A stretch of 64,000 nucleotides of DNA from Paracandidimonas soli (GCF_004342005.1 NZ_SMBX01000004.1:186001-250000); one strand, 5' to 3'; positions 46,625-55,168 are shown, counted from the stretch's first letter. Numbers and translations are program-made. The notes: a model not told the origin generated them from the letters alone.

Positions 46625-46844
46625 AGGATGGCAGCATTGGGAAAACCTATGGGCGGCTCACAGAGGTTTTCTGCGAGGCTTAGATGTCCCATAAGTTAGG
46701 CCATGCGCATGCAAATGCGAACGAATTCTTTGCGCTAAGAATATGCGCAAAAAAAGATAAGCTGGGCTGCTCAGACGCCGGCCCAGGCATCTCCTTCCCG
46801 GCAGGAAGCGGGAGAGAATGGTCTTGGCGTATAGCCTGGGCGGC

Positions 46845-47225
46845 TCAGTTGATCGTGCGGGAAGCGCCGCCGTGCTGGGCCTGGGCCTGCAGGATCAGGC
46901 TCTCGAGGTGTTCGGAGGTTTCCAGCGCCAGCACGGGCGTGCCGCCGTTGTCTTCGTCGCCGGGATCGAGGCGCAGGTGGATGCTCTGGCCTTCGAACGC
47001 CTGCGGATTGGCCTGGATCTGGACGTATTGCTTCAGAAGGCGGTCGACCGCCTTCTGGGCTTCGTGCAGGCGAGTGGCCAGGCTGGATTCCGCGTGCAGC
47101 TTGAACTGTTCTTCGATGGCGCGGGCAAGATCCCAGCTGAAGAACAGCAGGGCGTTCTGTCCGTGGCATTCGGGGTGCAGAAAGCCCCATGGCTGGGGCG
47201 TTTGGCTAGGGATGGATTCGGTCAA
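46845..47225 (-). CDS. unknown protein, 126 aa
   Basis: I do not recognise this gene. A soluble, acidic product with WGFLHPECHGQNALLFFSWDLAR near the N-terminus and a helical, Gln-rich middle (HEAQKAVDRLLKQYVQIQ). The TTG at 47225 is chosen because AGAGG lies seven bases upstream and it begins just after the upstream gene stops (47239). A frame open to 47282 would overlap that gene. No signal peptide or membrane segment. It may be cotranscribed with the secreted unknown protein before it. Confidence 0.6.
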   Translation of the reverse strand: MTESIPSQTPQPWGFLHPECHGQNALLFFSWDLARAIEEQFKLHAESSLATRLHEAQKAVDRLLKQYVQIQANPQAFEGQSIHLRLDPGDEDNGGTPVLALETSEHLESLILQAQAQHGGASRTIN

Positions 47226-47238
47226 GCGTCGCCTCTGG

Positions 47239-47751
47239 TCAGGGATCGATGGTGCTGTAGCTGATGGTGGAACCGCCATCATAGGAGTAGACGTCTATTT
47301 TAGCGGCATCGACTCTGTTTGGTGTTTCGATGTTCAATGTCTCGCCTTCGGCCGACACGCGGATTTTCTCCGAGCATGAGCCGAATTCCGGGGAGATCAG
47401 GTGGCTGCCGCGCCTCAGCAGCACCCAGCGATAGCTGAACGGGCACGCGTCGTTGCCCCGGTTGATGGAGACCAGGGCGGCCTGCGCGTCGGGCATCTGG
47501 AAGGCGTAGGTGATGTTCAGCAGCCCCCGGATTTCCGGCTGGGTGGGCCGACTGTCGATTTGCAGCGTGGACTCGTGCACATATTCGTTGAGGGCGATGT
47601 GCAGCGTGCCGTATTCGGAAGGCAGGATCAGGAGGGAAGGAACGGCCGGCCACGAGGCTTTTCCCGGCGCCTGCGCGACGGCGCAGGCGCACGCAAGCAC
47701 GCCGGGGATGGCAAGCAGGTGTTTCTTCAGGCTGTGGCGGATGTAGCGCAT
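47239..47751 (-). CDS. unknown secreted protein, 170 aa
   Basis: No family recognised. The N-terminus MRYIRHSLKKHLLAIPGVLACACAVAQA is a clear signal peptide, possibly with a lipoprotein-like Cys but without a good lipobox. The mature part is beta-rich, with a Cys pair (NDACPFSYRW and EFGSCSEKIRV) that could form a disulfide, and ends YSYDGGSTISYSTIDP. The ATG at 47751 is chosen because it starts the signal peptide. Likely periplasmic. Part of a run of three small unknown minus-strand genes. Confidence 0.65.
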   Translation of the reverse strand: MRYIRHSLKKHLLAIPGVLACACAVAQAPGKASWPAVPSLLILPSEYGTLHIALNEYVHESTLQIDSRPTQPEIRGLLNITYAFQMPDAQAALVSINRGNDACPFSYRWVLLRRGSHLISPEFGSCSEKIRVSAEGETLNIETPNRVDAAKIDVYSYDGGSTISYSTIDP

Positions 47752-47816
47752 GGTGCGGAAAGCCCGTTGTGTTCCAGGGAGACTGCTGGGGGGCTGGATA
47801 GGTTCCAGCCAAGCCT

Positions 47817-48014
47817 TTACCGTGATGCGAGAGCCAGGTAGACGAGCGCGCTCAGGGTCAGGACGACATAGACGCCGATGCCGATGGCCAGGCCTTTGAC
47901 GAAGCCATGAAACCGCAGGGCACTCTTGCGCCGCGTTTCGTCGGGGGTTCGGGTGATCCACCACCATGTGGCGGCAGCCGCCAACAGACTGAGAAGAATG
48001 ACTCCTGCTTTCAT
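47817..48014 (-). CDS. small membrane protein, 65 aa
   Basis: Two predicted transmembrane segments (about 3-19 and 40-62) separated by a basic loop with RTPDETRRKSALRFHGF. No recognised family and no clear ribosome binding site, so the call rests on length, composition and its position ahead of the secreted unknown gene. Confidence 0.5.
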   Translation of the reverse strand: MKAGVILLSLLAAAATWWWITRTPDETRRKSALRFHGFVKGLAIGIGVYVVLTLSALVYLALASR

Positions 48015-48188
48015 TTCAATATTTTAGCGTTTTTATCTGAGAAATAACATGTAGTTGGGGCCAAACGGATCCGCTGTTGCATTTTCTTTGCAGGAGTTTG
48101 CCTGTGTTACGCCATGGTTTTTTCGCGCGCGGCTTATGCGTTAAGCTGGTGGCTGCTGTCCCGCTCACGGAATCACAGAGGAGGGAGC

Positions 48189-48752
48189 ATGGCTTCCAAT
48201 CCGCAAATGGACAAAAACATGGCTCTGGCGCAAGAAGTTGCCTCTTTCTGGCGCGAGGCCGGCCCGCAACGCTGGTTTGCCAAGGACGAAGCGTTCGACC
48301 GGGAATTCTCGAACCGCTTTCTTCAGGCGCACTACGCGGCGGCGCGGCGAGAGTACGAAGACTGGCTGCAGCTTCCGGAAGGCGCGCTGGCCCTGATGGT
48401 GCTGCTCGATCAGTTTCCGCGCAACGCATTCCGCGGCACGGCGCATATGTTTGCAACCGATCCGCTGGCGCAGTATTACGCCAGGCAACTGCTGGAACAG
48501 GGCATGGATGCCAGGGTGGACGAGACGGTGCGCTTGTTCCTTTATCTGCCGTTCATGCACTCCGAGTCGCTGGAGGACCAGAAGCGCTGCGTGGAACTTT
48601 GTAATGCGCTTGGGCAGTCGCAGGACTATGCGCAGGAACATATGGAAATCATCGAGAAATTCGGCCGCTTCCCGCACCGCAACCCGATGCTGGGACGCGT
48701 GACGACCACGGATGAATGGGCGTTTCTCGACGCGGGAGGCTTTGCGGGTTGA
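48189..48752 (+). CDS. DUF924 family protein
   Basis: Helical, TPR-like protein of 187 aa widely distributed in proteobacteria and eukaryotes, function not established. The family core is plain: FWREAGPQRWFAKDEAFDREFSNRF, LALMVLLDQFPRNAFRGTAHMFATD, and EIIEKFGRFPHRNPMLGR near the end. AGGAGG precedes the ATG at 48189. The stop overlaps the likely TTG start of the acyltransferase gene. Confidence 0.88.
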   Translation: MASNPQMDKNMALAQEVASFWREAGPQRWFAKDEAFDREFSNRFLQAHYAAARREYEDWLQLPEGALALMVLLDQFPRNAFRGTAHMFATDPLAQYYARQLLEQGMDARVDETVRLFLYLPFMHSESLEDQKRCVELCNALGQSQDYAQEHMEIIEKFGRFPHRNPMLGRVTTTDEWAFLDAGGFAG

Positions 48753-49819
48753 CGGATCTGGCTTCAAAAGCGCGGATGGATGCCGGTATCGAGTTCATCC
48801 GTGTCGTTGCTTGTTTCATGGTGGTGCTGTTGCATGTGGCGGCCTCGGGATTCAGCGAGTTCGGCGATGCCTGGTGGCCCAGCAACTTCCTCGATGCGTT
48901 CACGCGCGTCTGCGTGCCGCTGTTCCTGATGGTGACGGGGGCGTTGCTGCTGGGGCGGCGAGAGCCGCTGCGGCTGCTGCTGCGCGGGCGCGTGCTGCGC
49001 CTGCTGCCGCCCTTGCTGTTCTGGTCGCTGTTCTACGTGGGCTGGCGGGCCTGGCGCAGCGACGAGCCGTTTGTCCTGCCGCAGGCGCTGGCAAGCCTGC
49101 CGGCGCAGCCATCGTCCTACCATCTCTGGTATCTGTATGCGCTGGTCGGCATTACCTTGTTCCTGCCGTTCCTGCGCCTGCTGTGGCAGCATGCCGGCGA
49201 AACGGAGAAACGCTTCTACCTGGCGATGTGGCTGGCGGTGTCGGGCTTGCCGCTATGGCAGGACATGCTGGGCTGGGAAGCGGATCCGGTCATCGCCTAT
49301 GAGCTGTCCAACTTCTTCGGCCTGGCGGGCTATCTGTTCCTGGGGGCGTGGCTGCAGGAAATGCGCTGTGGAATCGCCGGCGGGGGCCGGACGGGCAAGG
49401 CATATGCAGGCAGCCTGCTGCTGTTCGTGCTGGCAAGCGCCGCCACCATGCTGGCGACAGCATGGCTGTCGCAGTCGCGCGGTTCGCCGGATGTCCTGTT
49501 CTACGACTACCTCTCGCCATTCGTCATCGTCGCGGCAGCCGGCTCTTACCTGTTCCTTGCCTGGAGCGCGGACCGGCTGTTCATGCACGGCGCGAGGGAA
49601 GGCTTGCGCAAAGGCGTGCTGACGCTGTCCGCATTGACGCTTGGCATCTATTGCATCCATATCAGCTGGCTGGAATGGGTCATGGACCGTGTCGACTGGG
49701 ACGCGCATGGCATGGCGGCGTGGTGGATGATGCCGGGTCTTGCCCTACTGCTGTTCACCCTGTCCGGCGTATCGATCGCCTTGCTGCGCAAGGTGCGCCC
49801 GCTGCGCTATGTGATGTAG
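48749..49819 (+). CDS. acyltransferase family 3 membrane protein
   Basis: Integral membrane acyltransferase (OafA/WecH-like) of about 356 aa with about ten transmembrane helices. The family opening AGIEFIRVVACFMVVLLHVAASG contains the conserved His; VCVPLFLMVTGALLLGRR follows. Such enzymes O-acetylate surface polysaccharides or peptidoglycan; acceptor unknown. The TTG at 48749, with GGAGG about ten bases upstream and overlapping the previous stop, is preferred; an ATG at 48776 lacks a ribosome binding site. Confidence 0.82.
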   Translation: MTDLASKARMDAGIEFIRVVACFMVVLLHVAASGFSEFGDAWWPSNFLDAFTRVCVPLFLMVTGALLLGRREPLRLLLRGRVLRLLPPLLFWSLFYVGWRAWRSDEPFVLPQALASLPAQPSSYHLWYLYALVGITLFLPFLRLLWQHAGETEKRFYLAMWLAVSGLPLWQDMLGWEADPVIAYELSNFFGLAGYLFLGAWLQEMRCGIAGGGRTGKAYAGSLLLFVLASAATMLATAWLSQSRGSPDVLFYDYLSPFVIVAAAGSYLFLAWSADRLFMHGAREGLRKGVLTLSALTLGIYCIHISWLEWVMDRVDWDAHGMAAWWMMPGLALLLFTLSGVSIALLRKVRPLRYVM

Positions 49820-49826
49820 CGTGGCC

Positions 49827-50591
49827 TTACAGCTCAGTGATCAGCATGTGCAGGCCGAGCAGCAGCAGGCTGCCCAGGAACAGGCGCCGGAACAGGGGAG
49901 GCGCTATTCTGACGCGCAGCCATTGCCCCAGCTGCATTCCCAGGATGGCGGGAACCAGCATCAGCAGGGACGCGCCCGCGGTAGCCATGGGATAGGCCTG
50001 GTTCAGGACGAGCCCGGCCGCCAGGAAAATGGTGGAAACCGTGAAGGAAAGGCCCATGGCCTGGATCAGTTCATCGCGGGACAGTCCAAGGGATTGCAGG
50101 TAGGGAACGGACGGCAGGACGAATACGCCTGTCGCGGCGGTGACAAGGCCCGTTGCGCCGCCCGCCGCCAGGCCGAACGAGGTTTCGCGCGCAGCGGGGA
50201 CATGCCCCTGCCTGCCCATGAGCGTCCACACAGCATAAAGCGCCAGGATCGATCCCAGCGCCATGCGCGCCCACGAGCCCGCGGGGGCGCCGATCAGCCA
50301 TGCGCCGGTCAGCGTGCCGGCGGCGGTGCTAAGCAGAAGCGGGGCAAGGCGGCGCAGCAGCGGCAGCGCCGTGCGCAGCGGCCCCGCCTGCCATAGGTTC
50401 GTCAAAAACGAAGGCAGGATTAGAAGCGCGGCCGCCTGCGCGGGCGTCATGGAAAGCGCAAGCAATGCCATGGCCACCGTGGGAAGGCCCATCCCTATCA
50501 CTCCCTTCACCAGTCCAGCCAGCAGGAAGATGGCTGCCGGAACAGCCAGCAAATGCAGATTTTCCGGTAAGAGCAACGATAGGTCCGGCAT
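49827..50591 (-). CDS. TSUP (TauE/SafE) family permease
   Basis: Membrane protein of 254 aa with about eight helices and the two inverted half-repeats of the sulfite/organosulfonate exporter family (LAGLVKGVIGMGLPTVAMALLAL and GLAAGGATGLVTAATGVFVLPSVPYLQ). Substrate unknown. AGGA precedes the ATG. It diverges from the LysR gene at 50814, which may regulate it, and converges on the acyltransferase gene. Confidence 0.87.
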   Translation of the reverse strand: MPDLSLLLPENLHLLAVPAAIFLLAGLVKGVIGMGLPTVAMALLALSMTPAQAAALLILPSFLTNLWQAGPLRTALPLLRRLAPLLLSTAAGTLTGAWLIGAPAGSWARMALGSILALYAVWTLMGRQGHVPAARETSFGLAAGGATGLVTAATGVFVLPSVPYLQSLGLSRDELIQAMGLSFTVSTIFLAAGLVLNQAYPMATAGASLLMLVPAILGMQLGQWLRVRIAPPLFRRLFLGSLLLLGLHMLITEL

Positions 50592-50813
50592 GGCTGTCTT
50601 CCTGTTTCAGGGGTTGCGAATGATAGTCGAGATGTCTCGTCTGGCAGTATTCTGTCCGTGAATCATGCTTCCGGCCAGCTGGATCTGCCTTATTCTGGCT
50701 ATGGATTTTCCTTAGTCATTCATGGTCGAATGAGAATGGCCGGGTTCGATATGTCCCGGCGCAGGCCGGGCGGGGCAGGCCGGCTTCGATGCTTACGGAA
50801 TGGAGGAACCGCG

Positions 50814-51707
50814 ATGGCGCCGTTCGATCTGGTGGATCTGAAGTTGTTCGTGCATGTCTGCGAAAGCGGCACCATCACTGCGGGGGCGCAGGCGATGCCC
50901 ATGGCGCTGCCTTCGGCCAGCGAGCGCATACGCGCCATGGAAGCGCGCATGCGGCTGCAATTGCTGGAGCGTGACAGGCGGGGCGTCGCGCCGACTGCGG
51001 CCGGGCGCAGCCTGCTGCAGCATGCGCGCCAGATGCTGCGCCAGGTGGACAGTTTGCAGGACGAGCTGAATGCCTTCGGCGCCGGGCTCAAAGGACATGT
51101 GCGCCTGTTCTGCAATACCTCCGCCATGAGCGAGCATCTGCCAGACCGCATCGGCGCGTTTCTGCTTGATCATGCCGGCATTTCCGTGAGCCTGGAAGAG
51201 CGCCGCAGCGAGGATAGCGTGGCGGCTCTGCGCGACGGCATCGGCGATCTGGCCGTGATATCGGGCAGCGTCGATTGCGATGCCCTGCAGATGATCCGGT
51301 TCGTGCCGGATCCTCTCGTCCTGATCGTTCCGCAGGGACATGCGCTGGACGGCGGCGGGCGCCTTTCGCTTTCACTGGGCGACGCCGCCGCATATCCTTT
51401 CGTCGGCATGGAGGACGGCAGCGCATTGCAGGCCCATGTCGGGCAGTTTGCCGGCCGGCAGGGCAAGCGGCTGGACTACCGCATACGGCTAGGCAGCTTC
51501 GAGGCTGTCTGCCGGCTGGTGGGCAGGGGAGTCGGGATCGCCATCGTGCCACGGGTGGTGGCCGTGCGCCATGCCCGCCGCACCGGCATTCGCCATATTC
51601 CCCTTTCGGATGCCTGGGCGCGGCGGGAATTGCTGTTCTGCGCAAGGGACTTCGGGGAATTGCCCAGGCATGCGCAGTTGCTGCTGGCGCATTTGCGGCA
51701 GGGCTGA
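50814..51707 (+). CDS. LysR family transcriptional regulator
   Basis: Regulator of 297 aa. The winged helix covers residues 1-62 (DLVDLKLFVHVCESGTITAGAQ), followed by an effector domain with the usual GVGIAIVPRVVAV turn near residue 240. GGAGG precedes the ATG at 50814. It probably controls the divergent TSUP permease across the 222-base gap; this is inference from arrangement. It converges on the L36 paralogue gene. Confidence 0.88.
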   Translation: MAPFDLVDLKLFVHVCESGTITAGAQAMPMALPSASERIRAMEARMRLQLLERDRRGVAPTAAGRSLLQHARQMLRQVDSLQDELNAFGAGLKGHVRLFCNTSAMSEHLPDRIGAFLLDHAGISVSLEERRSEDSVAALRDGIGDLAVISGSVDCDALQMIRFVPDPLVLIVPQGHALDGGGRLSLSLGDAAAYPFVGMEDGSALQAHVGQFAGRQGKRLDYRIRLGSFEAVCRLVGRGVGIAIVPRVVAVRHARRTGIRHIPLSDAWARRELLFCARDFGELPRHAQLLLAHLRQG

Positions 51708-51764
51708 GCATCCGCAGCGGTATCCGCCGTGCCCGGGATGCCGTCGCCGAAGCCTGGTACGGCC

Positions 51765-51890
51765 TTAGCCCTGGCGGGCCTTGAACCTTGGATTCGATTT
51801 GCAGATCACATAGATTCTGCCGCGTCGCCTGACGACCCGGCAGTCCCGGTGGCGGTTCTTGGCATCCTTGAGCGAGGCCAGGACTTTCAT
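51765..51890 (-). CDS. ykgO: 50S ribosomal protein L36, zinc-independent paralogue (YkgO type)
   Basis: Protein of 41 aa: it starts [20 protein letters not shown] and ends [16 protein letters not shown], matching E. coli YkgO closely. The four-ligand zinc ribbon of ordinary L36 (RpmJ) is broken, leaving only two Cys, so this form can replace the zinc-binding protein during zinc shortage. AAGGAG lies eight bases before the ATG at 51890. The gene reads away from a perfect palindrome shared with the cobW gene. Confidence 0.92.
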   Translation of the reverse strand: MKVLASLKDAKNRHRDCRVVRRRGRIYVICKSNPRFKARQG

Positions 51891-52032
51891 GAGGGTTTCT
51901 CCTTGTGCTGGTGATGGCGCCCGCGTCATTCAGCCGCGACGGGCGCAGGTACAGGACGGGCGCGTCGTCTCGTGTCCAGGGCAGCATGCGATGCGAAGGC
52001 GCAGTATCATGCGAGTGTCTCGTTCTTCATTA

Positions 52033-52053
52033 AAATGATATGTTATATCATTT
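52033..52053. promoter_or_regulatory. Zur-box-like palindrome between L36 paralogue and cobW
   Basis: Perfect arms AAATGATAT (52033-52041) and ATATCATTT (52045-52053) with spacer GTT, lying 22 bases before the cobW start and 143 bases before the ykgO-type start. It resembles the A+T-rich palindromes bound by the zinc repressor Zur in gammaproteobacteria. Both flanking genes are typical Zur targets, which supports the call. Confidence 0.75.
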
Positions 52054-52074
52054 CTATAGCGGCTGCCTTCCCTC

Positions 52075-53202
52075 ATGACGAAAATTCCCGTGACGCTGCT
52101 GACCGGTTTTCTCGGTAGCGGCAAGACGACCGTGCTCAATACGCTGGTGAAACAGCCCGCCATGTCGGGCGCGCTCGTCATCATCAATGAGTTCGGCGAT
52201 GTCGGGCTGGACCATCTGCTGGTGGCGCACAGCAGGATCGAGGGCGTCGTCGAACTGAGCAGCGGCTGCCTGTGCTGCACGATACGCGGAGACCTGGCGC
52301 GCACGCTGAAGGACGCCGTGTGGCGCTTTTCCCGCAATGGACGGCGGCAGTTCGACCGGGTCATGATCGAAAGCACGGGGCTGGCCGATCCCGCGCCCAT
52401 TCTGCAGACCTTGCTCGATGACCCAGCTCTGACGAAGCATTATTTCCTGGACGGCATCGTGACGACGGTGGACCTGGCCAATGGCTGGCAGACGCTGGAC
52501 AGGCACCCGGAAGCGCTCAGGCAGTCCGCGGTCGCGGACGTCCTGCTGCTGACCAAGGCGGACATGGCGGGCGAGGAGAGCAGGCAGGCGCTGGCTGAGC
52601 GGCTGCGCAGGATCAATCCCGGCGCCCGGCAGATCGAAGCAAACCCGGGAAGTGTGCGGGCGCGGGATCTGATCGACCTGGGTGTCGCGCAGGCGAATGC
52701 CCGCGGTATCGACATACAGGCGTGGCTGCACACGCGGGCGTTTGCCGGAGCGGGCCACGCGCACGAACATGCGCATGCGCACGGCTGCGCCCACGACGAA
52801 GATATGCAGGCCTGCTGCGGTTCCGGGGAGCCGGGGCATGAGCACCGGGAGCATGGCCACAGCCATGCGAGCAATCACGACGATGGCATCCGTTCCTGCA
52901 GCTTCGTGCTGGACCAGCCGCTGGAGCCGGAAGCGTTCAGGGAGTGGCGCGAGATCCTCATGGCGTTCCTGGGAGACCGCATGCTGCGCCTCAAGGGCAT
53001 CCTGAACATCCGCGGGGAGTCTCGCCCGCTGGTCATCCATGGCGTTCAGCACGTGTTCCATGAGCCAGTTCATCTCGATGCATGGCCGGGGGAGGATCGC
53101 AGTTCCCGCCTGGTGTTCATTGTCCAGGATCTGGATCGCAGCGTGCTGGAGCAGACCCTGGGAATCCTGAAACGCCGCAACGCAAGCGGCGCCAAAACAT
53201 AG
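52075..53202 (+). CDS. CobW/COG0523 family GTPase, probable zinc metallochaperone (ZigA/YeiR-like)
   Basis: G3E GTPase of 375 aa. Walker A is GFLGSGKT (11-18), the metal-binding CLCC is at C65-C68 within SSGCLCCTIR, and the guanine motif is LTKAD. A His-rich stretch (about 225-272, many HxH repeats with CC and HDD) would bind zinc. The C-terminal CobW_C domain includes RLKGILNIRGE. Such proteins deliver zinc to client enzymes during starvation. The Zur-like palindrome upstream supports zinc rather than cobalt. Thirteen bases separate it from the NadQ-like gene. Confidence 0.88.
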   Translation: MTKIPVTLLTGFLGSGKTTVLNTLVKQPAMSGALVIINEFGDVGLDHLLVAHSRIEGVVELSSGCLCCTIRGDLARTLKDAVWRFSRNGRRQFDRVMIESTGLADPAPILQTLLDDPALTKHYFLDGIVTTVDLANGWQTLDRHPEALRQSAVADVLLLTKADMAGEESRQALAERLRRINPGARQIEANPGSVRARDLIDLGVAQANARGIDIQAWLHTRAFAGAGHAHEHAHAHGCAHDEDMQACCGSGEPGHEHREHGHSHASNHDDGIRSCSFVLDQPLEPEAFREWREILMAFLGDRMLRLKGILNIRGESRPLVIHGVQHVFHEPVHLDAWPGEDRSSRLVFIVQDLDRSVLEQTLGILKRRNASGAKT

Positions 53203-53215
53203 GCCTTCCACTGTC

Positions 53216-54166
53216 ATGTCGTTCATGCCGCAATCGGATTTCCGGGAATCGCCGGTCAATGCCGTCGCCACAGAGCTGGTGGCGGTCCTGGTGTCCGTCA
53301 CGGACGGGCAGCCGCGCGTACTGACGCGGGAAAACGCCGAGGCTCTGCCCGCCGGGCCTTTCGAGTCGGGGCACAGATCGCTGCAGGCGGGCCTGCGCGC
53401 CTGGGTCGAAGCGCAGACGCATCATCCCCTGGGCTATGTGGAGCAGCTCTATACGTTCGCCGACGGCGATCGGGCCAACCAGCAGGGACAGCATGTCATT
53501 TCGGTCAGCTATCTCGGATTGACGCGAGAGCTGCAAAGTCCGGAGATCGCCACGGTTGGCTGGCAGGACTGGTATCGCTATTTCCCATGGGAGGACTGGC
53601 GCGCAGGGACGCCGGAGATCGTCGATGCATTGATCCGGCCCGAGCTGTTGCGCTGGTGCGCCAAGGGCGATGCCGCGCTGCGGCGCCGGCGGCGCCAGCG
53701 CGTCGACTATACCTTCGGCACGGATGAGGGCGGCTGGAACGAGGATATGGTCCTGCAGCGCTACGAGCTGCTGTTCGAGGCCGGTCTTGCGCCAGAGGCC
53801 TTGCGCCGGATGGGAAAAGAGACGGAAGCAGTGCTGCCCGGCGCCGCCATGCGGCACGATCATCGCCGTATCCTGGCGACCGCCATGGCCAGGCTGCGCG
53901 CAAAGATACGCTACCGGCCCGTCGTATTTGAGCTGATGCCGCCCGCCTTCACTCTGCTGCAATTGCAGCAGGCCTTCGAGGCGGTTGCCGGCCGCCGGCT
54001 GCACAAGCAGAATTTCCGCCGCTTCATCGAGCAGCAGGAACTGGTGGAGGAAACCGGCGAGATGACGCATGGCGCAGCCGGCCGTCCCGCCAAGCTGTTC
54101 CAGTTCCGCGGCGACGTCATGCTGGAGCGCGCCATCGCGGGGAGCAAGCTGCCCCTGGCCCGATAG
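53216..54166 (+). CDS. NrtR/NadQ-like NAD metabolism regulator (degenerate Nudix plus winged helix)
   Basis: Protein of 316 aa. The N-terminal half has a Nudix-like fold (TELVAVLVSVTDGQPRVLT, HHPLGYVEQLYTFADGDR) but the catalytic Nudix box is lost (AGLRAWVEAQTHH instead of the REUxEE core), pointing to ligand sensing. The second half has HDHRRILATAMARLRAKIRYRP and a winged helix (FTLLQLQQAFEAVAGRRLHKQNFRRF, GRPAKLF). This layout matches NrtR or NadQ regulators of NAD synthesis. No nad gene is near. It probably shares the cobW transcript. Start at 53216 or 53225. Confidence 0.78.
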   Translation: MSFMPQSDFRESPVNAVATELVAVLVSVTDGQPRVLTRENAEALPAGPFESGHRSLQAGLRAWVEAQTHHPLGYVEQLYTFADGDRANQQGQHVISVSYLGLTRELQSPEIATVGWQDWYRYFPWEDWRAGTPEIVDALIRPELLRWCAKGDAALRRRRRQRVDYTFGTDEGGWNEDMVLQRYELLFEAGLAPEALRRMGKETEAVLPGAAMRHDHRRILATAMARLRAKIRYRPVVFELMPPAFTLLQLQQAFEAVAGRRLHKQNFRRFIEQQELVEETGEMTHGAAGRPAKLFQFRGDVMLERAIAGSKLPLAR

Positions 54167-54169
54167 GTG

Positions 54170-54213
54170 GCGCCTGGGGCGGTGGGCCGGGTTTCCCGCG
54201 GTTTCCCAGGCGC
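54170..54213 (+). terminator. hairpin after cobW-nadQ-like unit
   Basis: GCGCCTGGG (54170-54178) pairs with CCCAGGCGC (54205-54213) around a G+C-rich loop, immediately after the stop. No proper T run follows (AAGTCTT), so termination strength is uncertain. Confidence 0.45.
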
Positions 54214-54437
54214 AAGTCTTGATGTCGTTTTGTATGCGGATGCATAGCGGATACTGTTCCGGCGCCGCTCCGGCTGCCTCCTTGTCTCCCGCAGCGCAAG
54301 GGGATGCGGGCCGCATGGTCCCTCGTCACATCCTGAATGATCCGTGTCATGCCGACACACAGACATACATAGGGAAACTTGTCTCCTCCGGGGCGGGTCG
54401 TCATCATGGAGGTTCATTGACGTAAAGGAGTATGTCC

Positions 54438-54830
54438 ATGCAGCCATCACTGAAAGCGTTCCTCTCGGCAGCAGCCGTCGCCTTTGGCCTTTCCACGACA
54501 GCCGTGTGGGCCCAGGCCGTTCCGACCGAGACCGCGCCCGCGCAGGCTCCCCAGGCCATACAGCCGAGCGAGGCGCAGATACAGCAGTACGTCAGCGCGG
54601 CGAGAAAGGTCGAAGCCGTCGTTCAGGATTACCAGCCGCGCCTGCAGGCGGCCCAGGACGAAGTCGCCCGCAAGGCCATCCTCCAGGAGGCGGATGAGAA
54701 AATGGTGACAGCAGTGCAGAGCGATGGCCTGACCGTCGATCAGTACAACGGCATCAGCATCGCGGTCCAGCAGGATCCCCAACTGCGTGAGCGCATCACT
54801 ACGCTGTTCAACAATAGCAAGGGGCAGTGA
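54438..54830 (+). CDS. DUF4168 domain secreted protein
   Basis: Periplasmic or secreted protein of 130 aa; signal peptide of about 25 residues (LKAFLSAAAVAFGLSTTAVWAQA). The mature part is acidic and Gln-rich with the DUF4168 pattern of a helical core (QIQQYVSAARKVEAVVQDYQPRL, then VDQYNGISIAVQQDPQLRERI). Function not known. AAGGAG lies seven bases before the ATG at 54438; the ATG at 54432 is too close to it. SlyX follows after 30 bases. Confidence 0.83.
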   Translation: MQPSLKAFLSAAAVAFGLSTTAVWAQAVPTETAPAQAPQAIQPSEAQIQQYVSAARKVEAVVQDYQPRLQAAQDEVARKAILQEADEKMVTAVQSDGLTVDQYNGISIAVQQDPQLRERITTLFNNSKGQ

Positions 54831-54860
54831 TTCCTGGCGCCAAGCCACTATAATTCCGGC

Positions 54861-55088
54861 ATGAGCGACCACAACCCGACCTTGCTGGAACAGCGCATCA
54901 CCGACCTGGAAGTCAAGCTTGCCTTCTCGGAGGATCTGCTTGATCAATTGAACCAGACAGTCTTCCGGCAGCAGCAGGCCATCGAGCGCCTGGCCCGCCT
55001 GGTGGCCGATCTGCGCGACCAGGCGGCTGCGCAAGGCGTTGCCCGTCCTGTGGGAGATCCGCGGGACGAACAGCCGCCGCATTACTGA
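54861..55088 (+). CDS. slyX: SlyX family protein
   Basis: Coiled-coil protein of 75 aa. It shows the SlyX pattern LEQRITDLEVKLAFSEDLLDQLNQTVFRQQQAIERL with heptad spacing and a Pro-ended tail (PRDEQPPHY). Function is poorly defined. A strong terminator follows. Confidence 0.9.
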   Translation: MSDHNPTLLEQRITDLEVKLAFSEDLLDQLNQTVFRQQQAIERLARLVADLRDQAAAQGVARPVGDPRDEQPPHY

Positions 55089-55106
55089 TAATTGCGCGGT
55101 TCATGC

Positions 55107-55147
55107 GACGAGGCCCTGCTGTGCAAAACAGCAGGGCCTCGTCTTTT
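55107..55147 (+). terminator. rho-independent terminator after slyX
   Basis: Sixteen perfect pairs: GACGAGGCCCTGCTGT (55107-55122) with ACAGCAGGGCCTCGTC (55128-55143), loop GCAAA, then four T residues. Confidence 0.92.
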
Positions 55148-55168
55148 CCAGGAGCGGGGGGTGTTCGT

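Noticed and set aside
46729-46751. TTTGCGC...GCGCAAA inverted repeat followed by an A run
   Set aside because: Considered as a terminator, but the T run lies on the wrong side for the minus-strand gene and the arms are short; possibly part of the GntR promoter, not supported further.
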